Positions 1 through 8,612 are shown, counted from the first letter of the stretch. The stretch: 35,248 nucleotides of DNA from Desulfobacterales bacterium (GCA_013375395.1 JABXJW010000012.1:1-35248), one strand, 5' to 3'. Notes: generated from the letters alone by a model not told the origin. Numbers and translations are program-made.

Positions 1-1056
1 TGGAGCACTCTCTTTATCCTCCTCGGCGCAGGCCAACGCCTGGGCCGTGATAAGGGCCAGGGCAGGCAAGATCGGAAGTATGTAATGCGGCAGTTTCGTC
101 CGGACAAGCGAGAAAAACAGGAGCGGAATCAGCGCCCAGCTTAACAGAAATGGCTTTTCTAACCCCCCTCGTTTCCAGAGAGATCGTACGGCCCAGGGCA
201 CAAAAAAGCTCCACGGCAGAGTTGCCAACAGCAACACCGGCAAGTAATACCATATGGGGCCTCCGTGCCCCTCGCTAGGTTGAAAGGCCCTGTTGAGATT
301 CTCTGTGATGATAAACTCCAGCAAAAAGGCCCAGCCTGTCTTCCAGGTAACTGCCATGTACCATAAAGAGGCCACCAGGAAAAAAATTGCAAATGCGGCT
401 ACCGGATGCAGCCTGGGGAGCAGCCGGAACTTGCCACTCCATATCAGGGTGAAAAACCCCGTTGCCCCAACCAGCAGCAAGCCCAGTGGGCCTTTGGTGA
501 GAACCGCCATGCCCGTGGCAGCCCCGCAAAAAAGCATCCACCGCAGGGAGCCGTGAGGATTGCGGACGGCTTCCCAGAATCCCCATAGCGCACAGGTAAC
601 GAATAATGTCAGGTGGGCATCCATAATGGCCGAGCGGCAGATTACGAGAAACAGAAGGCTGGAAATGAGAATCACACCCGCCAAGAACCCGGTTTCGGCG
701 CCACGCATGCGGTAGCCCATGGCAAACACGACCAGTACGCATGCCACCCCGCTCACCGCTGAAAAAAAACGTATTCCGAATTCGTTCATTCCGAACAGGC
801 GCACCCCGGCAATCATGGCCCAATAGGAAAAGACCGGTTTGTGGGCAAACAATTTGCCATCGTACCTGGGTATCACCCAATCACCGCTGTGTATCATCTC
901 TCGGACCACTTCAGCATATGTGGTTTCATCCCGGTCCCACAGCTTTCCGTTGCCCAACCCGCAAAAGAGAAAAAGGGTGCCCATCAGCACCAACACGGCA
1001 GCCTGACGCCGCCAACCCGCGTGTTCCAGCTTGTTCCATTTCTCAACAATGTTCAT
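1..1056 (-). CDS. ArnT/PMT-like GT-C glycosyltransferase, C-terminus cut by window edge
   Basis: An open frame of 352 codons starts at ATG 1056 and runs off the left edge without a stop, so only the N-terminal part is visible. A hydrophobic helix at residues 20-35 is followed by the periplasmic loop motif DRDETTYAEV (41-50), whose acidic pair is the expected GT-C catalytic site, and then by HKPVFSYW. This layout resembles ArnT (GT83), which moves a sugar from undecaprenyl phosphate onto lipid A or a glycan. Many further transmembrane helices follow, with a KLPHYILPILPAL helix near the edge that is typical of the family. The donor sugar and acceptor cannot be told from sequence. The next gene upstream is a second GT-C enzyme on the same strand, with a 95-bp gap. 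No clear Shine-Dalgarno site is seen before the chosen start. Confidence 0.85.
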   Translation of the reverse strand, partial: MNIVEKWNKLEHAGWRRQAAVLVLMGTLFLFCGLGNGKLWDRDETTYAEVVREMIHSGDWVIPRYDGKLFAHKPVFSYWAMIAGVRLFGMNEFGIRFFSAVSGVACVLVVFAMGYRMRGAETGFLAGVILISSLLFLVICRSAIMDAHLTLFVTCALWGFWEAVRNPHGSLRWMLFCGAATGMAVLTKGPLGLLLVGATGFFTLIWSGKFRLLPRLHPVAAFAIFFLVASLWYMAVTWKTGWAFLLEFIITENLNRAFQPSEGHGGPIWYYLPVLLLATLPWSFFVPWAVRSLWKRGGLEKPFLLSWALIPLLFFSLVRTKLPHYILPILPALALITAQALACAEEDKESAP

Positions 1057-1151
1057 ACTATCTACAAGCCAAAGTGAGGGAAAGTCCGGCCATATTGCCA
1101 TTTCCCCTCGACGGTCAGGGGTTCTTCTCGTCCGCGCAAGCTCAGATTATT

Positions 1152-2645
1152 TCAGTCTTGCTCGGGAAAATATCTATCGCAAAAAAAGCAATCCCCAACC
1201 GGCAGTAACTTGGGAATATCATAACAATCCTGCAAAATTTTTGTCAGATACCCATTCCTGTACTTTTCGTATTTAAATCCTTCACCTAAGACAATGGTAT
1301 AATCATATCCCCTAACATTAATCGTATCGACTGCAACCCTCTCAAAATAGTCTTTGTACTCCCCGTGTTGTCTTTCTTTTACCTTTAATGTAGACAATAT
1401 CAGAATATTCCTGCCGTCCAAGCTCCTGAAATCCGTTACCTTGTCATCGTTCCTGCCGTTTCTGTCATAGTCCATAAAGACGATGAACCGCTGATCGCTG
1501 TGATAGGTCATAAGCGCGGCTGTGGTGTAGCCGGGTGTTCCAAGCACATATTTACTGTTATGTTTCTTTAAGTTTTCATATATCTCATCTCCGTAAAACC
1601 CCATGACAATATCGCGATAATATTCGTGCTTTTTGAATGTTTCAACGGGTAGCGATAGAGCCGCGACAATGATGATGACGTGAATCAAACTGAATATGGC
1701 GGAATATTTTATTATTTTTAACAGATGCGCTCCTTCGAGATAAACAAGGAGTAAAAAGAGGAACGGGTAGAAAGAAATGCTCCAGTGCAAACTGGCGTCA
1801 AAAAAGGAAAGAATTCCGAGTATGCAAATCGGGATGAATGATAGATGAAAAAAGAGATTGTTATCTCTTCTGATACCCGCTTTTATCCTTTTTGTATTCT
1901 TTGCCAGATAATATAACAGCCATGGTGTGGCAAGGTATACTTGGAACCCGAGAAAACTGAAAAAGGTGCCCAGCCCTAATGACTGGCTCTTATTTCTGCT
2001 GAAAACATTAAACATAAGATTTGTCCAGCAGTTGTTGTAACTCCAGTAGAAGTGCAGCAGGACGAAGGGCGCGGCCCCGGAAACTAATATCAAGCCGTTC
2101 TTGATCGCATCCCTGTTCCGTCTAAGAATCAGGTAGCACGCGAAGGCTATCAGCAGAAGACCTGCGAAGTACTTACTCAAGAGAGCCAGGCCAAGAAATA
2201 TGCCGGACACCAGGAGCGAAACACTGTTTTTCAGGTTTATGCCGTAATAGAAGAACACACCAGACAGGAAAACGAAAAGGAAAAGAGGGGTGTCGGTGCT
2301 AATCAGGACAAAGAGGATATTCAAGGGAGCGGCGAGGTATATCAAGGCTATCAATCTGGCCTTGGTCTCGTCTTTGAAAACATCTCTTACGATCAGGTAT
2401 ATGGCGATGGCGACTATAATGCCGCAGATAATTGGAAAGAGCCTGGAGAAGGATATGTGGTTGCCTAGCAGGGAGAAGAGGTAGACAATCCATCCGACCA
2501 TGGGGGGATGGTCGTAGTAGTTTACGTCGAGGTTTTCGCCCCAGGTGAGAAAGTAGGCCTCGTCCGAGGTTATGGGGATAAAATAGGCGAGTATCAGCTT
2601 GATTATTACGGTTGCTACAAAGATTTTTTTGTAATGTCTTTCCAT
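1152..2645 (-). CDS. GT-C membrane glycosyltransferase (ArnT/PMT_2 type)
   Basis: A 497-residue integral membrane protein. After one N-terminal helix comes ITSDEAYFLTWGENL followed by NYYDHPPMVGW, the acidic first-loop motif and proline-rich segment of GT39/GT83 enzymes that use polyprenyl-phosphate sugars. About ten hydrophobic segments follow, then a soluble C-terminal domain of roughly 130 residues. I chose ATG 2645 because the protein then starts MERHYKK just before the first helix. An in-frame ATG at 2687 would add 14 residues with no better ribosome site. Base composition looks more AT-rich than its neighbours, which may mean separate acquisition. It is divergent from the next GT-C gene (start 2860). 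Donor and acceptor are unknown. Confidence 0.85.
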   Translation of the reverse strand: MERHYKKIFVATVIIKLILAYFIPITSDEAYFLTWGENLDVNYYDHPPMVGWIVYLFSLLGNHISFSRLFPIICGIIVAIAIYLIVRDVFKDETKARLIALIYLAAPLNILFVLISTDTPLFLFVFLSGVFFYYGINLKNSVSLLVSGIFLGLALLSKYFAGLLLIAFACYLILRRNRDAIKNGLILVSGAAPFVLLHFYWSYNNCWTNLMFNVFSRNKSQSLGLGTFFSFLGFQVYLATPWLLYYLAKNTKRIKAGIRRDNNLFFHLSFIPICILGILSFFDASLHWSISFYPFLFLLLVYLEGAHLLKIIKYSAIFSLIHVIIIVAALSLPVETFKKHEYYRDIVMGFYGDEIYENLKKHNSKYVLGTPGYTTAALMTYHSDQRFIVFMDYDRNGRNDDKVTDFRSLDGRNILILSTLKVKERQHGEYKDYFERVAVDTINVRGYDYTIVLGEGFKYEKYRNGYLTKILQDCYDIPKLLPVGDCFFCDRYFPEQD

Positions 2646-2830
2646 CCGTTCCGTGTCCCAAACCAAGGGTTTGCGCAAAAATAGCACTATTATATCGATT
2701 CCACAGTTAAGTCAATAGAGCATTCGAGTTGGCCTTTCTCCCGGGCTTTTTGGGTGGAAACCTGTTTATTCGTAGGTTGTATAAACTGCAGGCCATTCGA
2801 TCATGGACACATTCGGCTTTTGCCTTGACA

Positions 2831-2846
2831 TGCCGTTGTCACGGCA
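2831..2846. promoter_or_regulatory. 16-bp palindrome TGCCGT-N4-ACGGCA before a GT-C gene
   Basis: A perfect 6-bp inverted repeat with a 4-nt spacer ends 13 nt before the GTG start at 2860. A TTGACA hexamer (2825-2830) abuts it, and TAGTTT follows 17 nt later (2848-2853), so the palindrome would sit inside the promoter spacer. The function as an operator is inferred. It shares the outline TGCC-N8-GGCA with a palindrome at 26742-26757. Confidence 0.3.
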
Positions 2847-2859
2847 CTAGTTTGTCACC

Positions 2860-4485
2860 GTGACTTCAAAGAGTGATCGATTTTACATAAGGGCCGCCTG
2901 GATATGGCTCATAGGGTGGACTCTTTTTCGCCTGATATACACCACCACCTTTCCGTTGGTCCCTGATGAGACCAACTACTGGCAATGGAGCAGGCATCTG
3001 TCGTGGGGATACTATGATCAGGCCCCAATGATCGCATGGGCCATCAAACTTTCAACCATGATCTTTGGACATACCGAGTTTGCCGTCCGCCTTCCTTCGG
3101 TCATTGCAATGGCAGTAACCTTGGCCTATCTGGTTTTGATTTCAAAGCGCTGGATCGGACCCCGGACCGCCTTGAGCACAGCAATAATTACCCAGGGAAT
3201 ATTGGAATTCAACGTAGGAGGTCTCCTTGCAACCCCGGACGGTCTTCAGGCCGCTGCATGGGCCGCTGCCACCTACCACCTGGCCCGGGCCTATGAGAGC
3301 AACAACCGGTTGCAATGGTTGATCACCGGAGCCTGCTTTGGTTTCGGCATGTTGAGCAAGTATACCATGGTCATATTCCTTCCAGGCGCCCTTGCTTACG
3401 GCGTATTTTCTCCAACGCACAGGAAAAGACTGGCCGGCATCCGTCCCTATGTCGCCGGCCTGTTGGGCTCGGCCATGTTCGCCCCGGTAATTTTTTGGAA
3501 CGCCCGGCACAACTGGAGCTCTGTCCGCCATGTTGCCCACCTCGGAGGAGCAAATGAGGAATTCGCACTCCATCTAAACTATCTCGGGGATTATCTGGCT
3601 TCACAGGCCGGCCTCTTATCCCCCATTGTCTTTCTGCTCATTCTGGCCGCATGGGCGCTTGTCGTCAAAAAGCGGTATGAAAGGGACCACTGGATTTACC
3701 CTTTTCTCTTCTGGAATTCATTTCCAATGTTCGCCGGATTTGCCCTGCTTAGTCTTCATACGCGTGTATATGGAAATTGGCCTGGAGCAGCGTACTCTAC
3801 AGCCTCTGTGCTCATGGCCGCTTTTTTCGCAGGAAAAGGGCAACCAAAAGTTGGAACGCAAGGGGCATCCACTGAGATACCATCCCGAGCCAACTCATAC
3901 GTCAAGAAACGACATCCGGCATTGAGGCTGTGGCCATGGACTGTGGGGACATCTTATGGGATTACCGCACTTGTCTTGCTCCATACCTTATGGCCGGTCC
4001 TGCCTATCCCGGCAAAGATGGATCGAACGGCAATGGAAATGGCAGGGTGGCAGGAACTCGGAGAAAAGGCACGTCAAATGGTGCTCCAAATGCCGAATCC
4101 GGACAAGACATTTCTCTTCGGATTCCGCTATCAAATTTCCAGCGAACTGGCTTTTTATGTTCCGGGGCAACCACAAACGGTTTCCATAAACCGATGGGCG
4201 CGACCCAACGTCTATGACTATTGGTGGAAGGATGAAGATCTTCTGGGATGGGATGCGATCGGCGTAACCCGTAGCCACAAGAAGCAACTCAACCAAGTGT
4301 TTGACCGAGTTGATCCCCCGGTCAAGCTGCAGGTATTTCGTCAGACCGTTTTTTCAAAACAACGTGGTACAACCAACGAACTTGTCAAAACCTTTTATCT
4401 GTATCGCGCCTATGGCTTCCGTGGAGGGCTCAGGTGGGCGCCACCCGAGGAATTTGACGCAAGAAAAACCACTTCAGTCAATTAA
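2860..4485 (+). CDS. GT39/PMT_2-type membrane glycosyltransferase
   Basis: A 541-residue multi-pass membrane protein. PLVPDETNYWQWSRHLSWG followed by YYDQAPMIAW forms the first periplasmic loop with the catalytic-type Asp-Glu. The later SKYTMVIF and FWNARHNWSSVRHV are characteristic of the bacterial PMT_2 family (PF13231). These enzymes transfer a sugar from a polyprenyl-phosphate carrier to lipid or protein acceptors on the periplasmic side. The start is GTG 2860, the first possible start after an in-frame TAG, with no visible Shine-Dalgarno site. It is the only plus-strand gene in the first 28 kb, divergent from the previous GT-C gene and convergent with the GT2 gene. The YYDxxPM signature suggests relatedness to the gene at 1152. 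Substrates are unknown. Confidence 0.85.
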   Translation: MTSKSDRFYIRAAWIWLIGWTLFRLIYTTTFPLVPDETNYWQWSRHLSWGYYDQAPMIAWAIKLSTMIFGHTEFAVRLPSVIAMAVTLAYLVLISKRWIGPRTALSTAIITQGILEFNVGGLLATPDGLQAAAWAAATYHLARAYESNNRLQWLITGACFGFGMLSKYTMVIFLPGALAYGVFSPTHRKRLAGIRPYVAGLLGSAMFAPVIFWNARHNWSSVRHVAHLGGANEEFALHLNYLGDYLASQAGLLSPIVFLLILAAWALVVKKRYERDHWIYPFLFWNSFPMFAGFALLSLHTRVYGNWPGAAYSTASVLMAAFFAGKGQPKVGTQGASTEIPSRANSYVKKRHPALRLWPWTVGTSYGITALVLLHTLWPVLPIPAKMDRTAMEMAGWQELGEKARQMVLQMPNPDKTFLFGFRYQISSELAFYVPGQPQTVSINRWARPNVYDYWWKDEDLLGWDAIGVTRSHKKQLNQVFDRVDPPVKLQVFRQTVFSKQRGTTNELVKTFYLYRAYGFRGGLRWAPPEEFDARKTTSVN

Positions 4486-4601
4486 GGAACTCAAAAATCG
4501 AACCGGTACCTGTGCTTATTGGTTCCTAGTTATGAAGTCGGTGTTCTTCCGGCAGAAAATCTAGAAGATAATCACGAAAGGACGAAATTGAATTGCTTTT
4601 C

Positions 4602-5327
4602 TTAACCTGCTTTTCCATGAATCTTTCTTATCTTGAACAATTCCTGAAACACGAATATACACTTCCCTAAATTATCATACCTTATACGAGAATCAGGAGC
4701 ATGCGTCCATTGCACAGGGAATTCCGCAACCTTGTAGCCACTCTGCTTTGCAAGCCATAGAATTTCCGCGTCAAAAATAACACTATCGAGTTTTTGTTTC
4801 CCGAATAATTCCTTCGCAGCCTGAATTTTGAAAAGCTTGAACCCACACTGGGTATCGTTGTAATTGATCCCGAGATAGCAATTTTGAATGAAAGTATAAC
4901 ACCTGGCCGACAATTCTCGGATACGGCTTTGATGGCAAGTTAATGTTGATTCTGAAGCTGTGCGTGATCCCATGGCTATGTCATAACCATCATCGATCAA
5001 GACTATACCTTTTTCGATTTCTTCAATTGGAACCGAGTAATCAGCATCCATGAACAGGAGCAAATCCCCGCCTGCTCTCAAAATGCCGTAACGGACTGCA
5101 AAGCCTTTTCCGCGATTAGGATGATATTCAAGGACCCGGACCGAAATTTTTTTGTTCCCCCTAAATTTAAGAACAACATCTTTGGTGTGATCTTCGCTGC
5201 CGTCACTGACTACAATGACCTCACTATCAAAATTCTGACACTTAAGATAGTTCAATGTGTTTGCGAGGGTCCCCACAATTCTATCCTGTTCGTTGTATGC
5301 GGGAATGATAATGGACAGCTTTCTCAT
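4602..5327 (-). CDS. Family 2 glycosyltransferase, ALG5/polyprenyl-phosphate glycosyltransferase-like
   Basis: A 241-residue protein with a GT-A fold. SIIIPAYNE lies at the N-terminus, followed by VVSDGSEDHT, then FMDADYSVP carrying the metal-binding DxD, GSRTASE, and the NDTQCGFKLF motif typical of dolichyl-phosphate beta-glucosyltransferase (ALG5)-like proteins. No C-terminal membrane helices are seen. Such enzymes load a sugar from a nucleotide donor onto polyprenyl phosphate at the inner face of the membrane. That product is what the nearby GT-C enzymes would consume, so this is a plausible donor-synthesis partner. ATG 5327 puts the protein start right at the fold; TTG 5342 is an alternative adding five residues. 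Neither has a strong ribosome site. The sugar is unknown. Confidence 0.85.
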   Translation of the reverse strand: MRKLSIIIPAYNEQDRIVGTLANTLNYLKCQNFDSEVIVVSDGSEDHTKDVVLKFRGNKKISVRVLEYHPNRGKGFAVRYGILRAGGDLLLFMDADYSVPIEEIEKGIVLIDDGYDIAMGSRTASESTLTCHQSRIRELSARCYTFIQNCYLGINYNDTQCGFKLFKIQAAKELFGKQKLDSVIFDAEILWLAKQSGYKVAEFPVQWTHAPDSRIRYDNLGKCIFVFQELFKIRKIHGKAG

Positions 5328-5371
5328 AGGCCGGTGTATCAAAACTGAAGACTTGCGATCGAAAATTCTAT

Positions 5372-5490
5372 CACATCGTTATTGACCAATGCGACTAATA
5401 GGTCGCACAGAGTCCCGGTATCGTGTTTATGGGAAAAAGACAATGGCAATATCTGAATATGGATGTAGGGCTCATCCCGTGATCGGATGA
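5372..5490 (-). pseudogene. Fragment of msbA
   Basis: Positions 5412-5485 align without gaps to 15257-15330 inside the intact msbA, with 65 of 74 bases identical by hand count. That block encodes MsbA residues about 101-125 (the RDELYSHIQM stretch and HKHDTGTL), seen here as RDEPYIHIQI and HKHDTGTL. Weaker similarity continues towards 5372 but is interrupted by a small palindrome (TGCGAC-N6-GTCGCA, 5390-5407) beside a TGACCAA heptamer. There is no start, Walker A or other ABC domain, so it cannot be a working gene. It lies between the ALG5-like GT2 and the Trm112-like gene, on the same strand as msbA. A partial duplication followed by decay is the simplest reading. Confidence 0.8.
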
Positions 5491-5557
5491 TTCTTTCACT
5501 TTGTCTCAAGCTTTGGCAATCCAGCGCCCCTGTTCGGGCCACGGTCTGCGGCTCTTT

Positions 5558-5731
5558 TCAGCCTTCTATCGGCTTTGCCTCGTCAATGAGCATTATGGGG
5601 ATGTCATCCTTGATTTCATAAAGGAGCCTGCACCTATCACAGATGAGCCCGTCATTTGTCTCGTTCAAATAAATGTCGCCTTTACACTTTGGGCAGGCCA
5701 AGATGTCCAGCAACTCCTGGCTGATCGTCAT
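5558..5731 (-). CDS. Trm112-like small zinc-ribbon protein (YcaR type)
   Basis: A 57-residue protein reading MTISQELLDILACPKCKG at its start, with a second cysteine pair CDRC near residue 31 and the end DDIPIMLIDEA. This is the Trm112/YcaR family pattern (CPxC..CxxC, then an IPIML strand). Start ATG 5731 has a good ribosome site (AAGGGGG, about 7 nt upstream). Eukaryotic Trm112 activates methyltransferases. Bacterial YcaR-type proteins are often encoded beside lpxK, as here two genes upstream, but their role is not settled. It lies 71 bp after the epimerase gene on the same strand and is probably co-transcribed with it. Confidence 0.85.
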   Translation of the reverse strand: MTISQELLDILACPKCKGDIYLNETNDGLICDRCRLLYEIKDDIPIMLIDEAKPIEG

Positions 5732-5802
5732 GGTTATACCCCCTTTCTTAATCCGGACAAGCTCAAAGTTGAAAGCTCAAAGCAAGGCCTTCCACTATTC
5801 GA

Positions 5803-6744
5803 CTATTTGGCTGAGTTCTTTATCCACTCATACTCCGTACGCAGACCATTCTCAAGCGACACCTTCGGCCTATATCCCAGTTTTCCTTCCGCCTTGGTCA
5901 TGTCAGCCATAGTATGCCGCACATCACCCTTTTGTACGCCCCGGTACCGTATTTTAAGCTCACGGCCAACTATCTCTTCTATGATCTCTATCACCTCATT
6001 TAAAGTAACGCGTGAGCCTCCACCGATATTGAACACTTCTCCCGGCGCGGCTTTTCTGAAAGCCAGCCAGTTTGCTTCCACAATATCCTTAACGTGGGTG
6101 AAGTCCCTGCTCTGCTTACCGTCCCCGTAGATCTCAAGAGGTTTATCCTCCAGCGCCCATCTAAAGAAGCGGTGAAAGGCCATATCCGGCCGCTGCCGAG
6201 GCCCGTAAACCGTGAAGTATCGAAGTGAAACCGTTGGTGTCCCAAAGTTTTTGCAGTAAAGAGAGCACAGGTGTTCGGCAGCCAACTTTGAAACACCGTA
6301 GGGGGAAACCGGACACGGCAGAGAAGATTCCTTCGTGGGAAGATCTTTGGTGTCTCCGTAGACTGAAGACGAGGAGGCATAAACGAAATTCTTGACAGGA
6401 CTTTCTCTGCATGCCTCAAGCAGCATCTGGGTGGCAAGAATATTGTTATCAGAGTAAATTTTGAAGTTGTTACCCCAACTTGCTCGCACGCCGGCCTGTG
6501 CCGCTTGATGAAAGACGACATCGACCCCGTCCAAGAGTTTTGCCAAGTCGACGTCAAGAAGACTTTTGCCGATAAATCTAAAATTCTGATTCTTTTTCAA
6601 GGCAGCAATATTTGCTTCCTTTACGGCCCTGGAATAGTAATCCATAAAACTATCGATACCGACGACTTTCAATCCCCTTTCAATCAGATATTCACACAAA
6701 TGGGATCCGACAAACCCGGCTGCCCCGGTCACGAAAGCCTTCAA
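5803..6744 (-). CDS. NAD-dependent nucleotide-sugar epimerase (UDP-glucuronate 4-epimerase-like SDR)
   Basis: A 313-residue extended SDR enzyme. The NAD-binding GAAGFVG is at residues 7-13, the serine cluster ASSSSVYG at 123-130, and the catalytic pair Y149 and K153 in YGVSK. DSFMDYYSRAVKEANIAAL (31-49) resembles the DYY..KEA segment of UDP-glucuronate 4-epimerases, so interconversion of UDP-glucuronate and UDP-galacturonate is a reasonable guess; UDP-glucose or a dehydratase-type substrate remains possible. The start is TTG 6744, decided by a strong Shine-Dalgarno GGAGGG 4 nt upstream; no ATG competes. It sits between lpxK and the Trm112-like gene, near an ALG5-like GT2 and GT-C enzymes, so it may feed a polyprenyl-phosphate sugar used to decorate lipid A. 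Confidence 0.87.
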   Translation of the reverse strand: MKAFVTGAAGFVGSHLCEYLIERGLKVVGIDSFMDYYSRAVKEANIAALKKNQNFRFIGKSLLDVDLAKLLDGVDVVFHQAAQAGVRASWGNNFKIYSDNNILATQMLLEACRESPVKNFVYASSSSVYGDTKDLPTKESSLPCPVSPYGVSKLAAEHLCSLYCKNFGTPTVSLRYFTVYGPRQRPDMAFHRFFRWALEDKPLEIYGDGKQSRDFTHVKDIVEANWLAFRKAAPGEVFNIGGGSRVTLNEVIEIIEEIVGRELKIRYRGVQKGDVRHTMADMTKAEGKLGYRPKVSLENGLRTEYEWIKNSAK

Positions 6745-6889
6745 GTCGCCCTCCTTTGAAATGCTGCAGATTCAAAACCGATGGTTTATTCTAAATACAG
6801 AATAGCCAAAAGGAAATCCTCTGTATCTCTTATGAACTGCAAAAGCGAGCGCATTCCACGCCGATTGCTGCAAGCAGCTTCAATAACCC

Positions 6890-7996
6890 TCATCCAGCAA
6901 CTTTGTCCTTTAAATAGCTTATAAAAGCCTCCTCGTCATGACCAAACGAGATGGAAATTGCCAGCACCAATAGCAGCGGCGCTGGTGGAATATCTGTGCA
7001 AATATTGACGTAATCTTTTTCCGTGGTGATGATGTTATCAACGTTTGAAGCTCCGGCCTTTTCCCAAATAAGCCTCAGATCATAACGAGAATACCGATGA
7101 TGGTCTGGAAATTCAAGGAATCCTGCAATATGTCCTCCAAGCTTGGAAACGGTTTCGCGAAAGCTATCATTTCTGGCAATGCCGGAAAATATGAAAAGCC
7201 TTCGTCCCTTTACGCTAGCCAAATCAAGTGGTTCATTTTGCCCGGCAAAAAACAGCCCGGCTGGCACGTGCGTGCATCGAAAAATAGGCTTCCCCTTTAC
7301 CAATTTTCGGATTACCGGAAGGCATGAGAACAACATAACCGCATCCGGATCGGATCGACTGAGAGTAAATGCATCGCCACGAATTAATCCGCTTAACGGT
7401 TCTCTGAGTATCCCTCTTGGGATAAGATGGCTGTTGCCAAAAGGGCGAGCGGCATCCAAAAGCACAATATCCAAATCGCGATTTAGTTGTAACTGCTGAA
7501 ATGCGTCATCCAGCACCAGTATGTCCGGGGCGAATTCCCGGAGTGCCAGCATGCCGATTTCAAACCGATGTCTGCCTACCAGTACCGGCACGCCTTCAAG
7601 CCTAAGTGCCATGAGATACGGCTCATCGCCTGCTGCCTCAGGGCTCATGCGTATTTTTTCCCCGTCGCTCACAATTCCCCCGGATCGTTCTTTACCCCCT
7701 CGATAGCCCCTACTGACTACCGCCACCTTGTAGCCAAGGTGCTTCAGCAAACCCGCCACATAGATTGTTAGCGGCGTTTTTCCCGTACCGCCAACCGTTA
7801 TATTCCCTATCGATATGACCGTGCAAGAGAGTCTTCTCGATTTCAAAAATCCTTTCTCGTACAAAAGAGCCCTTAGGCTTACAACGCCGGCATACATCAG
7901 CGAAATGAGGTACAGAAAGGTTTCGAAAAACGACGTCAGTCTGGCCTCGCTTCCGTGGATCATGACGGTTTCGATCTTTTTTCCAAGCAAGCTCAC
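6890..7996 (-). CDS. lpxK: Tetraacyldisaccharide 4'-kinase LpxK
   Basis: A 368-residue membrane-bound kinase that phosphorylates the 4' position of the lipid A precursor disaccharide to give lipid IVA. After an N-terminal amphipathic/membrane segment comes the P-loop GNITVGGTGKTP (64-75). FPDHHRYS later matches the conserved histidine region of the family. The usual DDG(F/L)QH motif reads DDAFQQ here (about 163-168), with Gly to Ala and His to Gln; most of the rest is canonical, so activity is still expected. The start is GTG 7996, with GAAGGA upstream at a slightly long spacing. It follows the PAP2 gene by 25 bp in the LPS operon. No Kdo transferase gene accompanies it. Confidence 0.95.
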   Translation of the reverse strand: MSLLGKKIETVMIHGSEARLTSFFETFLYLISLMYAGVVSLRALLYEKGFLKSRRLSCTVISIGNITVGGTGKTPLTIYVAGLLKHLGYKVAVVSRGYRGGKERSGGIVSDGEKIRMSPEAAGDEPYLMALRLEGVPVLVGRHRFEIGMLALREFAPDILVLDDAFQQLQLNRDLDIVLLDAARPFGNSHLIPRGILREPLSGLIRGDAFTLSRSDPDAVMLFSCLPVIRKLVKGKPIFRCTHVPAGLFFAGQNEPLDLASVKGRRLFIFSGIARNDSFRETVSKLGGHIAGFLEFPDHHRYSRYDLRLIWEKAGASNVDNIITTEKDYVNICTDIPPAPLLLVLAISISFGHDEEAFISYLKDKVAG

Positions 7997-8021
7997 GTTT
8001 TCAAAAGTCCTTCGAAAATTT

Positions 8022-8612
8022 TCAGAGTCCTTTCCACCGCTCTTTTGATAACATGAAATAGGCCCCCAATATACCTATACCCATTCCGGCAATGACATCC
8101 GATGGGTGGTGGGCATTAACCATTATTCTTAGCAATGCCATAAAAAGGGCGTAGAAAAGAGGTACGACACGATATCTTGAATGTCTCAGCAAATAGAACA
8201 AAAATACACCTGACACAAAGGCATCCGCCGAATGTCCTGACGGAAACGAGTTGTACTGGTTGTCGACGGAAAAAAATCTGAATTCTGTTCCGTATTCCGG
8301 CCTTGTACGGCCGAACAATATCTTCATGGACCTCACAACTGCGAAAGAAAAAATCAGTTGTGCCTTAAAATATGTCATGCATGCACTTTTCAATTCACTG
8401 TTTTTTCTAAAAAGGGCATAGATAAGCAGGCCTGCGAAAATAAGGTAAAAAAGATATAGTCCAAAATTGGAAAAGAATTCAAATAAGTAATCTAAACCAT
8501 CCGGCGTGAGTTTTCTCACAAATATCCCGATCTGGGCATCAAAGAAAAAGAGCACAAAGACCGTCAATGAAAAAATGGAGCTCGAGATCAGCAAATTTGT
8601 CTTCAATTCCAA
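8022..8612 (-). CDS. PAP2-family membrane phosphatase (LPS operon)
   Basis: A 196-residue protein with about five hydrophobic segments and the complete PAP2 triad: K97 with RTRP (102-105), FPSGHS around 123-128, and R162, H168 and D172 in RIMVNAHHPSD. Such enzymes remove phosphate from lipid phosphates or diphosphates on the periplasmic face. Candidates here are a lipid A 1-phosphatase (LpxE-like) or an undecaprenyl pyrophosphate phosphatase; the sequence does not decide. Start TTG 8612 is supported by AAAGGTGA just upstream. It lies between lptG (113-bp gap) and lpxK (25-bp gap), which favours a lipid A or carrier-lipid role. Confidence 0.88.
   Translation of the reverse strand: MELKTNLLISSSIFSLTVFVLFFFDAQIGIFVRKLTPDGLDYLFEFFSNFGLYLFYLIFAGLLIYALFRKNSELKSACMTYFKAQLIFSFAVVRSMKILFGRTRPEYGTEFRFFSVDNQYNSFPSGHSADAFVSGVFLFYLLRHSRYRVVPLFYALFMALLRIMVNAHHPSDVIAGMGIGILGAYFMLSKERWKGL

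Noticed and set aside
275-880. A 201-codon minus-strand frame near the left edge
   Set aside because: It is an out-of-frame shadow of the GT-C gene 1-1056, whose true frame gives a coherent membrane protein.
1104-1121. Hairpin CCCCT-N8-AGGGG between the first two GT-C genes as a terminator
   Set aside because: The stem is only 5 bp with an 8-nt loop, and on the minus strand it is followed by AAATGG, not a T-run.
4486-4601. Inverted GAACC/GGTTC between convergent genes as a bidirectional terminator
   Set aside because: The 5-bp arms are far apart and there is no T-run on either strand.
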